Below, piece by piece: positions 1-11,903 of a stretch of 41,362 nt of DNA (the first letter of the stretch is position 1; each line of letters opens with the position of its first letter). Under the pieces are notes generated by a model. The model ran no database searches and was not told the DNA's origin. It saw nothing but the letters and a program-made list of their open reading frames with translations. A program made the translations under genes and the position numbers. The DNA is from Psychrobacter sp. FME13 (GTDB taxonomy: Bacteria > Pseudomonadota > Gammaproteobacteria > Pseudomonadales > Moraxellaceae), in contig NZ_RRYV01000015.1 in assembly GCF_014861395.1 (NCBI RefSeq), positions 1-41,362 on the forward strand, read 5' to 3'.

Positions 1-178
1 CGGCCTTATCAGAGAGTACTTGCCTAAGGGTTGTGACTTTAGACAAGTCTCTGATGATGAGATGCAGGACATTGAGAACAAATTAAACAACAGACCAAGA
101 AAACGATTAGGGTTTAAGACGCCTATGCAGGCGTTCTATAATATTAATTAGCGTTGCACTTGGTGTGTTAATCTAAGA
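1..178 (+). mobile_element. 3' end of an IS30-family insertion sequence (partial)
   Basis: The window opens inside an insertion sequence. The last 49 codons of an IS30-type transposase are followed within a few bases by a stretch starting GTTGCACTTGG, which I take to be the terminal inverted repeat. The outer boundary (about 173-178) is approximate because the other end lies outside the window. The element sits just beyond the terminator of the bfmR-like gene. Confidence 0.7.
2..151 (+). CDS. IS30-family transposase, C-terminal fragment
   Basis: The reading frame is open from the window edge to a TAG stop and has no start here. It encodes the characteristic end of IS30 transposases: GLIREYLPKG, a spacer, then NNRPRKRLGFKTP and a short tail (AFYNIN). 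These residues belong to the end of the DDE integrase-core region. The DDE catalytic residues themselves lie mostly or wholly outside the window, so intactness cannot be judged. Function by family: cut-and-paste transposition through a circular intermediate. Confidence 0.85.
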   Translation, partial: GLIREYLPKGCDFRQVSDDEMQDIENKLNNRPRKRLGFKTPMQAFYNIN

Positions 179-203
179 GTTTAAAAATTAAACTTTAGCC
201 ACA

Positions 204-231
204 AAAAAACCAGCATTCTAGCTGGTTTTTT
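204..231 (-). terminator. Rho-independent terminator of the bfmR-like gene
   Basis: Perfect inverted repeat AAAAAACCAGC / GCTGGTTTTTT around a 6-nt loop, about 47 nt beyond the regulator's stop codon. A-runs and T-runs flank both sides, so it could also stop transcription coming from the IS30 element on the other strand. Confidence 0.85.
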
Positions 232-277
232 ATTCAATGCTTGTAAATAATAATTACTTGTTTTAGATAGACAAAAA

Positions 278-994
278 TTAGTTGCCTTCTTTAACGAACA
301 AATAACCTTTACTACGAACAGTCTTGATACGTTTAGGGTTCTCTGGATCATCACCAATTTTTGGACGGATACGTGAGATACGTACGTCAATTGAGCGATC
401 TTGACCATCATACTCAATACCACGTAAACGCTCAAAAATGTCTTCACGAGATAAGATGCGACCAGCATTAGAAGCTAGCAACCATAGCAGGTCATATTCA
501 GCGCTGGTAAAATCAACCAACTCCTCACCTAAATTCACTGAACGTCCACCATTATCGATGACCAATTCGCCGAACTCTAAACGCTGAGGCACATCTTCTG
601 ATGGTGCATTTTCTGAGCGACGTAACAACGCACGGATACGGGCAAGCAGTACACGTGGCTGTGCTGGTTTGGCAACATAATCATCAGCACCCATCTCAAG
701 ACCTAGTACTTGATCCATATCTTCAGTACGAGCAGTCAACATCAAAATAGGGTTTTGGTAATGCGGGCGCACTTCACGGCAAACTGTCAGACCATCACTA
801 CCAGGTAGCATGACATCAAGCACGACCATATCTGGTTGCTCATTGACGATACGGCGAATCGCACGATTACCATCAGTTTCAATTGCTACTTCTAAACCAT
901 TTTTGACCAAGTAATCTTGAGTCAGCATGGCCAGACGCTCATCATCTTCAACAATCAAAATTCGGGGAGTATTGTCTTCTTCAGTCGTTGTCAT
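278..994 (-). CDS. bfmR: OmpR-family response regulator, BfmR/RstA type
   Basis: This is a 238-residue two-component response regulator of the OmpR/PhoB class. The receiver domain (about residues 11-125) carries the acidic pair D17/D18, the phospho-acceptor D60 in VVLDVMLPG, T87 and K109. The winged-helix DNA-binding domain (about 140-236) ends in IKTVRSKGYLF. The protein resembles Acinetobacter BfmR over nearly its whole length (for example VLGLEMGADDYVAKP, FERLRGIEYDGQDRSIDVR). In Acinetobacter, BfmR with the kinase BfmS controls envelope, capsule and biofilm genes. A GAGGA ribosome site precedes the ATG. No kinase gene follows: the downstream side is a terminator and then an IS30 element, so bfmS is either beyond the IS or lost. 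Family call is firm; the symbol rests on recalled similarity. Confidence 0.9.
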   Translation of the reverse strand: MTTTEEDNTPRILIVEDDERLAMLTQDYLVKNGLEVAIETDGNRAIRRIVNEQPDMVVLDVMLPGSDGLTVCREVRPHYQNPILMLTARTEDMDQVLGLEMGADDYVAKPAQPRVLLARIRALLRRSENAPSEDVPQRLEFGELVIDNGGRSVNLGEELVDFTSAEYDLLWLLASNAGRILSREDIFERLRGIEYDGQDRSIDVRISRIRPKIGDDPENPKRIKTVRSKGYLFVKEGN

Positions 995-1686
995 TGTTAT
1001 ATCCTCTAATACATCTAATTTAAAAGCAGTAAAAGTAAGAGCGGTAAAATTAATAGCACCATCAAGCGGTGCAATTGATGTTCGTATAGCTGTTACAAAC
1101 TTGGTAGCACAGTATACTATTAAACATACAGCTTCCTATACTATAGCTTATAGTCGGTAACAAAACCTATAAACTACATACATTAAAACTTTAGTTTACG
1201 TCCAAAAATCATGCTTTTTGGATAAATATTAATCAGTTAGGTAGATTCTTATCAGCCTAGTACTACTTAAATTTATATAAATAACTTCATTTAATGAATC
1301 AAATAACCTATATATTCTGAGCTTCACTTGATAGATCTCATTTCACCATCTCTAATATAACTATATATTTATCTCTCTACCATAGCATTTTCTAATTTAC
1401 TTAGAGGCCATATGGCGTCAGACTTATATAAACCCACTATAGTCAAAAAACTCTAACATAGGTACAAAGCAACTAATTATAGGTTGTAATATTTAATACC
1501 TTTAAAGAAGATAAGGCTGTAGCAGTGTAGTCATTCACTGAACTATACATGGTTATACACACTTGTATTGCTTGTATCAAAACCATATTGAATAAAGCAA
1601 TTATTTCAAGCACCATCAAATGATAAATAACAAGCATAAAAAAACAGCCCATAATGGACTGTTTCTTAATTATAAATAATATTAAA
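995..1686. other. Non-coding spacer between bfmR and atpC
   Basis: About 690 bp, A/T-rich, with no convincing gene on either strand. It must contain the bfmR promoter (minus strand) and it holds the atpC terminator near 1638-1666. A small hairpin, GCACC-N7-GGTGC, lies about 70-85 bp upstream of the bfmR start and would sit in its leader if transcription begins further out. Nothing else is recognised. Confidence 0.6.
1638..1666 (-). terminator. Terminator of the ATP synthase operon
   Basis: Inverted repeat AAACAGCCC / GGACTGTTT (one G-U pair, 4-nt loop), followed on the minus strand by seven T residues. It lies 20 nt beyond the atpC stop codon and closes the eight-gene operon. Confidence 0.85.
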
Positions 1687-2103
1687 TTAAGCGCGATTTT
1701 TGTACTTACGAATAGTCTGTAGCTGTGCAACAGACTCTGCTAATGAAGCCAAAGCAGCATTTGTCTGTACCGTATCAGACTGATTAACCAGCATTTGCTC
1801 AGCTTTTTTACGTGCTTCAACGATTTTACTTTCGTCAAGATTATGTGCACGCATGGCCGTATCAGCTAATACAGTAACGATCTTAGGTTGTACTTCTAAG
1901 ACACCACCTGATACATAAATCACTTCTTCTTCACCATTTGGTGTTTGCACACGCATCGCACCCGGTTTTAGCAAAGTAATAAGCGGTGTGTGACCTGGCA
2001 ATACACCAATCTCGCCTTCGGTACCCGTAGCTATTAACATGCTAATTTCGCCTGAATACAACTCTTCACGAGCACTTACGACGCGACATTGTAACGTTGC
2101 CAT
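1687..2103 (-). CDS. atpC: F1Fo ATP synthase epsilon subunit
   Basis: This is a 138-residue central-stalk subunit of F1. It couples gamma rotation to the c-ring and can inhibit ATP hydrolysis. It starts MATLQCRVVSAREELYSGEI, the usual N-terminal beta-sandwich, with the conserved GEIGVLPGHTPLIT segment at about residues 30-45. The C-terminal two-helix region (about 90-138) is rich in Lys and Ala. An upstream in-frame ATG at 2130 would add nine residues, but the ATG at 2103 has a good GGTAAGGAG ribosome site and matches the family start, so it was chosen. Last gene of the operon, followed by a terminator. Confidence 0.95.
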   Translation of the reverse strand: MATLQCRVVSAREELYSGEISMLIATGTEGEIGVLPGHTPLITLLKPGAMRVQTPNGEEEVIYVSGGVLEVQPKIVTVLADTAMRAHNLDESKIVEARKKAEQMLVNQSDTVQTNAALASLAESVAQLQTIRKYKNRA

Positions 2104-2208
2104 ACTTAACTCCTTACCATCAAAATACAATCAAAACTGCGATGCGTAACCTAATGGCAAATAAGTTTATTATGACCTATTTGCCTTTTAGAAAATGCTA
2201 GCACAATT

Positions 2209-3660
<1,452 letters not shown>

Positions 3661-3680
3661 CTATATATAGGTGTAGTCAA

Positions 3681-4562
3681 TTATGAAACAGCAGCAGCAC
3701 CGCCAACGATTTCCGAGATTTCTCGGGTAATCGCCGCTTGACGCAGCTTGTTATAAACCAACTGTAAATCGTTAATAAGGTCACCAGCATTATCTGTAGC
3801 CGCTTTCATAGCAACCATACGTGACGACTGCTCAGAAGCGATGTTTTCCATTACCGCTTGATAGACAATCGACTCAATATAACGGCCAAGTAATTCATCA
3901 ATCAATGTCTTGATATCAGGCTCATAGATATAGTCCCAGCTGAGCTCTGTTTGTAAGCCACTTTCGTCTTCATCAAATGACTGCTCTGGTAAAGGAACCA
4001 ATTGATTGACAGTCGGCTTTTGAGTCATGGCATTAACGAATTTGTTATAGACCACATAGATGCGATCTATATTACCGTTACTATAATCCTCAAGCATGGC
4101 TTGAACAGGTGCGTTTATTTGCTCAAACGTTGGCTTATCACCATAATCGGTCACTGCCGAGGTAACATTACCACCAAAATTTTTGAAAAAACTCACGCCT
4201 TTAGCACCAATAGCTGCAAACTCAGTCTGTACAGACTGATCTTGATATTGCTGGATACTCTTAGATAAAGCTTTAAATAAGTTGACGTTCAAACCGCCCG
4301 CTAGACCACGGTCAGAGGTAATGACAATATAGCCAACCTTATTGACAGGACGCGATACCATATACGGGTGTTTGTAGTCAGATGAAGCATGCACCAAATG
4401 TGAAATAACCCGACGCATACTATCAGCATACGGGCGACCCACTTCCATGCGCTCTTGTGCACGGCGCATTTTACTTGCTGCAACCATTTGCATTGCACGA
4501 GTAATTTTTTGGGTGCTTTTAATACTGGTGACTTTGGCACGTATCTCTTTTAAGCTTGCCAT
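3681..4562 (-). CDS. atpG: F1Fo ATP synthase gamma subunit
   Basis: This is the rotor shaft of F1, 293 residues, the usual length. The N-terminal helix [32 protein letters not shown] is the conserved coiled-coil segment that penetrates the alpha3beta3 ring. The C-terminal helix (about 235-290), containing [14 protein letters not shown] and [21 protein letters not shown], pairs with it. The central region (about 75-220) forms the Rossmann-like domain with [12 protein letters not shown]. It sits between atpA, 218 bp upstream, and atpD; the atpA-atpG gap is the longest inside the operon and holds no obvious terminator. Confidence 0.97.
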   Translation of the reverse strand: MASLKEIRAKVTSIKSTQKITRAMQMVAASKMRRAQERMEVGRPYADSMRRVISHLVHASSDYKHPYMVSRPVNKVGYIVITSDRGLAGGLNVNLFKALSKSIQQYQDQSVQTEFAAIGAKGVSFFKNFGGNVTSAVTDYGDKPTFEQINAPVQAMLEDYSNGNIDRIYVVYNKFVNAMTQKPTVNQLVPLPEQSFDEDESGLQTELSWDYIYEPDIKTLIDELLGRYIESIVYQAVMENIASEQSSRMVAMKAATDNAGDLINDLQLVYNKLRQAAITREISEIVGGAAAVS

Positions 4563-4780
4563 AATGATTCCAATATGAGAGGGTTAAAAAGCATTGGCGC
4601 AAGCGACAATCATTTGATATATGACATTAATCTGGCAGAATAACATTCTATATCTTGTGCATTACGCGATCTAATGCTGCTAGTGGTTAAAACAGTGGCG
4701 CAAGTATCTAATAAGACAATGTGCCACTTTTTATTGACTATCACAGATAGCCGTAACCAAATCCGGCTTAACCCGTGAAA

Positions 4781-6325
4781 TTAATAACTGTGATTTTGTT
4801 TAAAGGTCTCTAGAGCTGACTTTAAACGACCTGCGATATCATCGTTGTAGTTCGCAGTGTCATCAATCTCACGCATCAATTCACTCTGCTCATCATGCAT
4901 ATAGCGTAAGTAAGCTTCTTCGAAAGAACCAATCTTTTCAACAGGCACATCCGATAAGAATCCTTCATTTGAAGCATAAATAACAGCTGCTTGCTCAGAG
5001 ATAGACATTGGCTGATACTGCTTTTGCTTCATCAGTTCAGTCACACGCTCACCATGATCGAGCTGTTCGCGAGTTGCATCATCAAGATCTGAGGCAAACT
5101 GAGCAAATGCTGCCAATTCACGGTATTGGGCCAACGCAGTACGAATACCACCAGATAGCTTTTTGATAATCTTAGTCTGTGCTGAACCACCAACACGAGA
5201 TACCGAGATACCAGCATTTACTGCCGGACGGATACCTGAGTTGAATAGGCTAGATTCTAAGAAGATCTGACCATCAGTGATTGAAATCACGTTAGTTGGT
5301 ACGAATGCAGATACGTCACCAGCTTGTGTCTCAATGATTGGTAGCGCCGTTAAAGAGCCAGTTTTACCTTTCACTTCACCGTTAGTGAACTTTTCTACAT
5401 AGTCAGCATTTACACGTGATGCACGCTCAAGTAAACGTGAATGTAAATAGAATACGTCACCAGGATATGCTTCACGACCTGGCGGACGACGTAGCAATAG
5501 TGAAATCTGACGATAAGCGACTGCTTGCTTTGATAAATCATCAAATACAATCAATGCATCTTCGCCGCGGTCACGGAAGTATTCACCCATCGTACAGCCT
5601 GAATATGGTGCAATATACTGTAGAGCTGCAGGCTCTGATGCTGAAGCAACCACAACAGTGGTATATTCTAGTGCGCCAGTTTGTTCAAGCTTACGTACTA
5701 CGTTAGCGATAGTCGAACGTTTCTGTCCGATAGCGACGTATACACATTTAATGCCAGAAGCTTTCTGTGCAATGATCGCATCGATAGCCATCGCTGTTTT
5801 ACCAGTCTGACGGTCACCAATGATAAGCTCACGCTGGCCACGACCGATTGGAATCATGGTATCAACGGCTTTATAGCCAGTCATTACTGGCTGATCTACT
5901 GACTGACGATCGATAACGCCTGGAGCGATTTTCTCGACTTTGTCAGTCATCTTAGCATCGATAGGACCTTTGCCATCAATAGGATTACCCAAGGCGTCAA
6001 CAACACGACCTAGCAGCTCAGGACCTACTGGTACTTCAAGGATACGACCAGTACAATAGGCTTTTTGACCTTCTTGCAGCTTTAGGTAATCACCAAGTAC
6101 TACCGCGCCGACAGAATCACGCTCTAAGTTAAGAGCCATTCCATAGATTTCGCCTTCAAACTCAATCATTTCGCCGTACATGGCATCTTCAAGACCATGA
6201 ATCTGCACGATACCGTCAGATACTTTGACAATCGTGCCTTCATTCTTTGCAGTTGCACCCGCATCAAGGTCTTGAATACGCTGCTTAATCAGGTTACTGA
6301 TTTCCGCTGGATTCAATTGTTGCAT
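4781..6325 (-). CDS. atpA: F1Fo ATP synthase alpha subunit
   Basis: This is the non-catalytic nucleotide-binding subunit of F1, 514 residues, standard length. The start [17 protein letters not shown] is the delta-binding N-terminus. The Walker A motif GDRQTGKTA is near residue 170, and [34 protein letters not shown] is the signature region with the conserved Arg finger area downstream (SRVGGSAQ). A ribosome site AAGGAAA precedes the ATG. Fully normal, with no sign of truncation or fusion. Confidence 0.97.
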   Translation of the reverse strand: MQQLNPAEISNLIKQRIQDLDAGATAKNEGTIVKVSDGIVQIHGLEDAMYGEMIEFEGEIYGMALNLERDSVGAVVLGDYLKLQEGQKAYCTGRILEVPVGPELLGRVVDALGNPIDGKGPIDAKMTDKVEKIAPGVIDRQSVDQPVMTGYKAVDTMIPIGRGQRELIIGDRQTGKTAMAIDAIIAQKASGIKCVYVAIGQKRSTIANVVRKLEQTGALEYTTVVVASASEPAALQYIAPYSGCTMGEYFRDRGEDALIVFDDLSKQAVAYRQISLLLRRPPGREAYPGDVFYLHSRLLERASRVNADYVEKFTNGEVKGKTGSLTALPIIETQAGDVSAFVPTNVISITDGQIFLESSLFNSGIRPAVNAGISVSRVGGSAQTKIIKKLSGGIRTALAQYRELAAFAQFASDLDDATREQLDHGERVTELMKQKQYQPMSISEQAAVIYASNEGFLSDVPVEKIGSFEEAYLRYMHDEQSELMREIDDTANYNDDIAGRLKSALETFKQNHSY

Positions 6326-6418
6326 TGCCTTGTTTCCTTTAATTTATGATAACCCGCCCACTGACTTAAATGCTCTTACTATCACGCAGGTATTATAGAG
6401 CTGCGTTGATGAATGGCA

Positions 6419-7042
6419 TTAGGCAGTTAGCTGTGTTTTTAACTGTTGTAACTTGCCGCGCATCGAATCATCAATGACTTTGTCACCGACTTTTATCGTA
6501 GCGCCTGCCAATAGACTTGGATCGACCGACTCATGAATCACGACACTACCGTTTAGTGATTCGGCAAGGCGCATCTTAATCGTTTCACGCTGAACGTCAG
6601 TCAATGGGTAGGCAGTAGTCACATATGCGTCAAGCTGCTTTAAGCTTATGGCCTTGTGATGACGATAATGCTCATAAACTTCAGGAAGCAGCGCTAGACG
6701 CTCTTGATCTGCCAGCTGCTTAATAAAATTAGTGAGCGCTGGTGATACTTTAGGATAGCTAATATTATTGCCATAACGAGAGCCTTTGCTCTCACCTAAT
6801 AGCTGTTTAAAAGCAGAACCATTATCACCAGCTACTTGTGAGTCATAAAGATCAACCAAAGCAGCTGACTTATGCTCAGCCGTAACAGCTGGATTTTCTA
6901 GCCAAGTACGAAAAGCTTTGTCATTGACAACTGTACTGGCGATAAACAAGAAATTCTCCCACTCATCTACAGCCCCGTTTTCATTGGCATAGTCAAACGC
7001 GGCTCTAGCGTAGGGTCGTGCTAAGGTTGATAAGTCAGCCAT
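6419..7042 (-). CDS. atpH: F1Fo ATP synthase delta subunit
   Basis: This subunit is part of the peripheral stalk that holds F1 to the b subunits. The N-terminal domain begins [16 protein letters not shown], and the C-terminal domain carries [27 protein letters not shown], both classic for OSCP/delta. At 207 residues it is about 30 longer than the E. coli protein. The extra residues appear to fall at about 95-120 (around [18 protein letters not shown]), in the inter-domain region. It overlaps neither neighbour: atpF ends 13 bp upstream. Confidence 0.93.
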   Translation of the reverse strand: MADLSTLARPYARAAFDYANENGAVDEWENFLFIASTVVNDKAFRTWLENPAVTAEHKSAALVDLYDSQVAGDNGSAFKQLLGESKGSRYGNNISYPKVSPALTNFIKQLADQERLALLPEVYEHYRHHKAISLKQLDAYVTTAYPLTDVQRETIKMRLAESLNGSVVIHESVDPSLLAGATIKVGDKVIDDSMRGKLQQLKTQLTA

Positions 7043-7055
7043 TATATCCTCACAG

Positions 7056-7526
7056 TTACAGCTTCGCCGCCAGTTGGTCTAGCATACTGGCATGTTTTTG
7101 CACATCGACTTTGTCTTGCAAAATCTTTTCTGCACCAAGCACAGCCAGTTCAGCAACTTGAGCACGTAATGACTCACGTGCTTGATTGATTTCTTGGTCG
7201 ATAGACGCTTGCGCCTGTTGACGAATGCGCTCGGCTTCCGTTTGGGCTTGCATTTTTGCATCTTCGACAAGCTGATTGGCACTCTTGTTTGCTTGCTCAA
7301 TTAGAGCAGCAGCTTTAGTCTTTGCAAGATCAAGCTCCTGCTGGACATCTTGCTCCGCGGTCGCTAAATCTGCTTTTGCTTTTTCTGCGGCACTCAAGCC
7401 TTCAGCAATTTTACGCTGACGCTCATTAATGGCGCCGATAAGTGGTGGCCACACGAATTTCATGCAAAAAACCACAAATATTGCAAAAGCAATGGCTTGA
7501 CCGACGAGTGTAAAATTGATATTCAC
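7056..7526 (-). CDS. atpF: F1Fo ATP synthase b subunit
   Basis: This is the peripheral stalk subunit of Fo, 156 residues. There is one N-terminal membrane helix (about residues 5-27, [24 protein letters not shown]) and then a long, highly charged coiled coil rich in Ala, Glu, Lys and Gln (about 35-140). The length equals the E. coli b subunit, and there is a single b gene, so a homodimer is expected. It lies between atpE and atpH. Confidence 0.95.
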   Translation of the reverse strand: MNINFTLVGQAIAFAIFVVFCMKFVWPPLIGAINERQRKIAEGLSAAEKAKADLATAEQDVQQELDLAKTKAAALIEQANKSANQLVEDAKMQAQTEAERIRQQAQASIDQEINQARESLRAQVAELAVLGAEKILQDKVDVQKHASMLDQLAAKL

Positions 7527-7643
7527 GTGATCACCTCTTTGTTAATGAAAAATCAGTTTCATTGATCATGTTTGGCAGTCAAATCTTGACTATATTTGAT
7601 AGAAAACTTCCGAATACCAAACATTTACAACTGAGCTTTCGGA

Positions 7644-7910
<267 letters not shown>

Positions 7911-7928
7911 CTATTGAATAATGTCTAA

Positions 7929-8807
<879 letters not shown>

Positions 8808-8860
8808 TTATTAATCAACGATTTAATCAACTACCAAAAATATGGTTGTCATCTGATGAG

Positions 8861-8915
8861 GTTTTAGCGTGCTATCTAACATGCTGATAAGCCAGCAAAT
8901 AACTGACACTAAAAC
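8861..8915 (-). promoter_or_regulatory. Nested stem-loop in the probable atpB leader
   Basis: The arms GTTTTAGCGT (8861-8870) and ACACTAAAAC (8906-8915) pair over ten positions, with one pair (G-T wobble or A-C mismatch, depending on strand). Inside lies a second stem TGCTG / CAGCA (8882-8886, 8893-8897). The structure begins 66 nt upstream of the atpB start. It could be an mRNA leader element controlling the operon, or a remnant of another transcript; function is unknown. Confidence 0.35.
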
Positions 8916-8995
8916 GCTCATGTAACCAATAACATCCAACCCATAGTTCTATTACTAATGTACGGATTTGATAGCCGCAAATGAATTTTAGCTAT

Positions 8996-9031
8996 CAAAA
9001 AAGGGCTTATGATAATTCAGTAATAGCCCTT
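8996..9031 (-). terminator. Probable terminator downstream of atpI
   Basis: Arms AAGGGCT (9001-9007) and AGCCCTT (9025-9031) with a 17-nt loop, followed on the minus strand by a run of T residues. It lies about 460 bp beyond the atpI stop, and it would separate an atpI transcript from the atpB operon. Confidence 0.55.
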
Positions 9032-9486
9032 GCATATGTACGCAAAATTATTATATATGTGTTCACTTACTGTCGTATTTTGACGACTAACGCCTTGTAT
9101 AGCGTTCATAAGCAAAATATTTAGCTGTCTATCTTAATGCAGCGTTGTATTCGTGTAAAGTCAATTATCAAATTTTTATTCGTTGTATGAATAAGTTAGC
9201 TACTGTTAATATTTTCTAACATAACTTTGTGTCTATAATCTATCTGCAATCTATTTGCAAAAATAGTTTTGATAAATAATAACAGTAACTTAATCTGCTC
9301 TACCCTATCACTATATTTTGACACACTACGTTCATTTCGAATAATTATACAAAAATTTTACGATCGCTAGCACTGTCTTAAGACAGACTTTTATGTTTTG
9401 ACATTTTAGAACTAGTCATAGAGAAGTTGGACGGCAGGGTGGCTTTCATAAAAATATTAATCATATAACTATATCTATAGTTAACA

Positions 9487-9885
9487 CTAACGTATATACC
9501 ACAACATCCAACTGTGACTAATTTGCATTACCATAAAACCGATAAACAGCGCAGGCGCAGATAGGGGTTGTACGGTAATAAAAATTAGTGCGAAACCCAA
9601 CATGGCTAATAGCCACTTGGCCATCTGTCCTCGATATAGCTGGCTAACAATATGTTGGCGCGCGCGATATCCAGTATACCAAAAAATAAACCCAGCAAAT
9701 ATAGATTGGCTAGAAAAGCTAAGTAACGCACCGAGAGCGGCACTTTTTGTTACGGTAAGCTCACTATGCAACCAAACAGCATCTATGACCCAAGCAATAA
9801 TTATGAGAATAAATAATATCCATGCTTGGCGTTTGATATAGATGCCAATCTTATCTTTTTGCGTGCGTTTAGCAGGCTTGGTCAT
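9487..9885 (-). CDS. atpI: ATP synthase subunit I
   Basis: This is a 132-residue membrane protein with four predicted helices (about 19-38, 47-70, 88-106, 110-130), preceded by a basic N-terminus (MTKPAKRTQKDK). Its size, topology, the motif SAALGALLSFSSQSIFAGFIFWY and its position upstream of atpB fit AtpI, an Fo assembly and c-ring chaperone that is not part of the enzyme. Sequence conservation in this family is low, so the context carries weight. It is unusual that 690 bp and a terminator separate it from atpB. Confidence 0.85.
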   Translation of the reverse strand: MTKPAKRTQKDKIGIYIKRQAWILFILIIIAWVIDAVWLHSELTVTKSAALGALLSFSSQSIFAGFIFWYTGYRARQHIVSQLYRGQMAKWLLAMLGFALIFITVQPLSAPALFIGFMVMQISHSWMLWYIR

Positions 9886-10164
9886 CAGTATTCCTATAGC
9901 CTTACAACATTAGGATAATTTAGCATGCTTCTGATACTTTTATCCGTGAATCGTTTACCCTACAGGTATTACCTTTATAACCAAAATCAAACGCCACTTA
10001 TTATAAGGAGCATGTGCGTGTTAAGCAAGTAAAATCTGAAACTTGTCAACTATTTAGCAGACACATGACTCAAGATAGATTATTCTGAAGTTCAAATCAC
10101 TATATTTGAGTCATGGTAATATTTATTTGGTGAATACTTATTTAGTGGATATTTATACCTACTC

Positions 10165-11049
10165 TTAGTTACCATCAATACAATTATTAATTTGTTGTGC
10201 CATTTGCATCCACCCTTCTACGAAATCTTTGCTAGAGCTCATATCTTCGATTTGTATGGTTGTTTTCACAGGCTGTAGCTTGGCAAGCAAACCTTTCGGA
10301 ACAGTGCCCTGATTGACCATACACATCTGATCAACAGGACGGTTTTCATTCAACCAGCGTAACTGACTGGCTTTTGGAGAAAGGTGATGATCTGGGCTCA
10401 AACTACCTGCTAACTTTATATGAGCCGCTTTTTCGATATATTGATACGCATCATGATAAACCCAGTAAGGACGATTTTTCTGAGCGTCTTGTTGTATATC
10501 AGCAACAGCTTTATCCATGCGTTCAGCAAACTTTTTAACATTAGATTGATAGGTATCTGCATACTCTGGATTAGCGCGGCTATGTATCACTGCTAGTGCA
10601 CGGGTGATGGCTTTGGCGTTTTCAGGATCTAGCCAAATATGTGGATCAAGTGTGTTCTCAATCGGTACGCCTTTTACATCACGCAGCGGATAACGATTAA
10701 AAGCATTAAAATCAAACATAGCAATCGCGTTGGGGGCGGTTTGTAAACTACCAGTTAAGCTATTTTCTAGTGCAGGACCAAACCAGACGACAAACTTACT
10801 GTCTTTAATGGCCTTGATATCGCTTGGGCTGACGCTCCCGTGATGCCCTACATCGCCTGCTTGTAGAATTCTATTGGCTGATGGTGTTCCCTCAGTCACC
10901 GCTTCACTGAGTAAAAACATCGGATAGTTGCTCACACTAACCGTTGCTGCTTGGGCGTTTAGCGTTAAGAACCCTAGTACTGCTCCAGAAATTAGCAGAC
11001 GTTTTATCTTGATAACTGGACGTAATAACTGATTGAAAGCTGATTTCAT
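10165..11049 (-). CDS. znuA: Zinc ABC transporter, periplasmic binding protein
   Basis: This protein captures Zn2+ in the periplasm and passes it to ZnuB. It has 294 residues with a signal peptide (about 1-34, cleavage after AQA). Likely zinc ligands are H69/H70 in AGDVGHHGS, H137 in DPHIWLDP and H199 in WVYHDAYQY. C233 and C290 match the pair that forms a disulfide in E. coli ZnuA. The His-rich flexible loop common in ZnuA proteins is missing: the segment after about residue 100 is ordinary sequence. It is transcribed away from zur-znuC-znuB, with the Zur box in the 169-bp spacer, so zinc repression is expected. Confidence 0.93.
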   Translation of the reverse strand: MKSAFNQLLRPVIKIKRLLISGAVLGFLTLNAQAATVSVSNYPMFLLSEAVTEGTPSANRILQAGDVGHHGSVSPSDIKAIKDSKFVVWFGPALENSLTGSLQTAPNAIAMFDFNAFNRYPLRDVKGVPIENTLDPHIWLDPENAKAITRALAVIHSRANPEYADTYQSNVKKFAERMDKAVADIQQDAQKNRPYWVYHDAYQYIEKAAHIKLAGSLSPDHHLSPKASQLRWLNENRPVDQMCMVNQGTVPKGLLAKLQPVKTTIQIEDMSSSKDFVEGWMQMAQQINNCIDGN

Positions 11050-11157
11050 AATAGATGTCTTTGATATATGAGTAATGGTTTGTAAATACTATATTTGATG
11101 CAAACTAAAGGTATGACAGATAAACTAAGGTCGCTTATCTGCCTTGCTTTTTATTAT

Positions 11158-11170
11158 GTTATACTATAAC
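11158..11170. promoter_or_regulatory. Zur box between znuA and zur
   Basis: The 13-mer GTTATACTATAAC is a perfect palindrome around one central base and matches the core of the gammaproteobacterial Zur operator (GTTATANTATAAC). It lies 49 nt upstream of the zur start and 109 nt upstream of znuA. It could therefore repress both divergent units when zinc is plentiful. Its presence also argues against an in-frame upstream zur start at 11144. Confidence 0.85.
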
Positions 11171-11218
11171 AATAAAAAATATAATAAAACAGCCATTTTA
11201 TTTTTAGGAGTTCGCACT

Positions 11219-11782
11219 ATGTCTACCCATTCATCAGATTGTGAACATTTACATGATGTGCAAGATTTTACACCGCATGACGTTGTCGAGCGCTTAACAG
11301 CAGCAAAGGAACAATGTCAGTTAAGTGGTGCACGCTTTACGTCATTGCGTCAACAAATATATCAGTTAGTATTAGAAGCCAATAAACCCATTGGTGCCTA
11401 CGATTTAATCGCCCAACTACAAGATATGCGCCTGTCAGACTCTGAAACCAGTGATGACAATAAGAAGCCTCACTCGCAAAAGCCCTCATCAAAAAAACAA
11501 ACCAAAAAAAACGTCGCTCCACCTACAGTTTATCGCAGTTTGGAGTTTTTATTGAGCGAAGGTTTAATTCATCAGTTGACGTCTATTAACGCTTATATTC
11601 CTTGCTGTCACCCAAGGGCACAGCATACGGCAGCTTTCCTGATCTGTGATCAGTGCCAGCGTGTACAAGAATGTAGCAGCTTACCAGTACAAGAGATGAT
11701 GAGCTTTGCTGAGCAAGATGTTGGGTTTGTTGTGGAGAACAGTGTGATTGAGCTTAGTGGTCGATGCCAAGCGTGCCAGTAA
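11219..11782 (+). CDS. zur: Zinc uptake regulator, Fur family
   Basis: This is a 187-residue metal-dependent repressor. The N-terminal winged helix includes LTSLRQQIYQLVLEANKPIGAYDL-type sequence and PPTVYRSLEFLLSEGLIHQL. The dimer and zinc part has CCHPRAQHTAAF, the pair CDQC and the C-terminal CQAC, the structural zinc pairs of Fur proteins. Between helix 3 and PPTVYR there is an extra, hydrophilic stretch of about 25 residues (SDSETSDDNKKPHSQKPSSKKQ), absent from typical Zur. The ATG at 11219 has TAGGAG 9 nt upstream; an earlier in-frame ATG would read through the Zur box. Location with the znu genes fixes it as Zur rather than Fur. Confidence 0.92.
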   Translation: MSTHSSDCEHLHDVQDFTPHDVVERLTAAKEQCQLSGARFTSLRQQIYQLVLEANKPIGAYDLIAQLQDMRLSDSETSDDNKKPHSQKPSSKKQTKKNVAPPTVYRSLEFLLSEGLIHQLTSINAYIPCCHPRAQHTAAFLICDQCQRVQECSSLPVQEMMSFAEQDVGFVVENSVIELSGRCQACQ

Positions 11783-11903
11783 TATATGAGCATTTGAACT
11801 TCTGTACTTAAACGTCAGTATTTGTATATGATGATATGCTCTAACTCTCTATAGCAATATTCTGATTACCTCTATCCTTTACTTATCCATTTGTTGTCAT
11901 ATT

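Noticed and set aside
1473-1730. An 85-codon frame in the bfmR-atpC spacer
   Set aside because: It overlaps the end of atpC and spans its terminator; the product looks like random A/T-rich translation.
9318-9346. Plus-strand promoter TTGACA-17-ATAATT
   Set aside because: There is no plus-strand gene downstream for 1.8 kb and the -10 match is poor.
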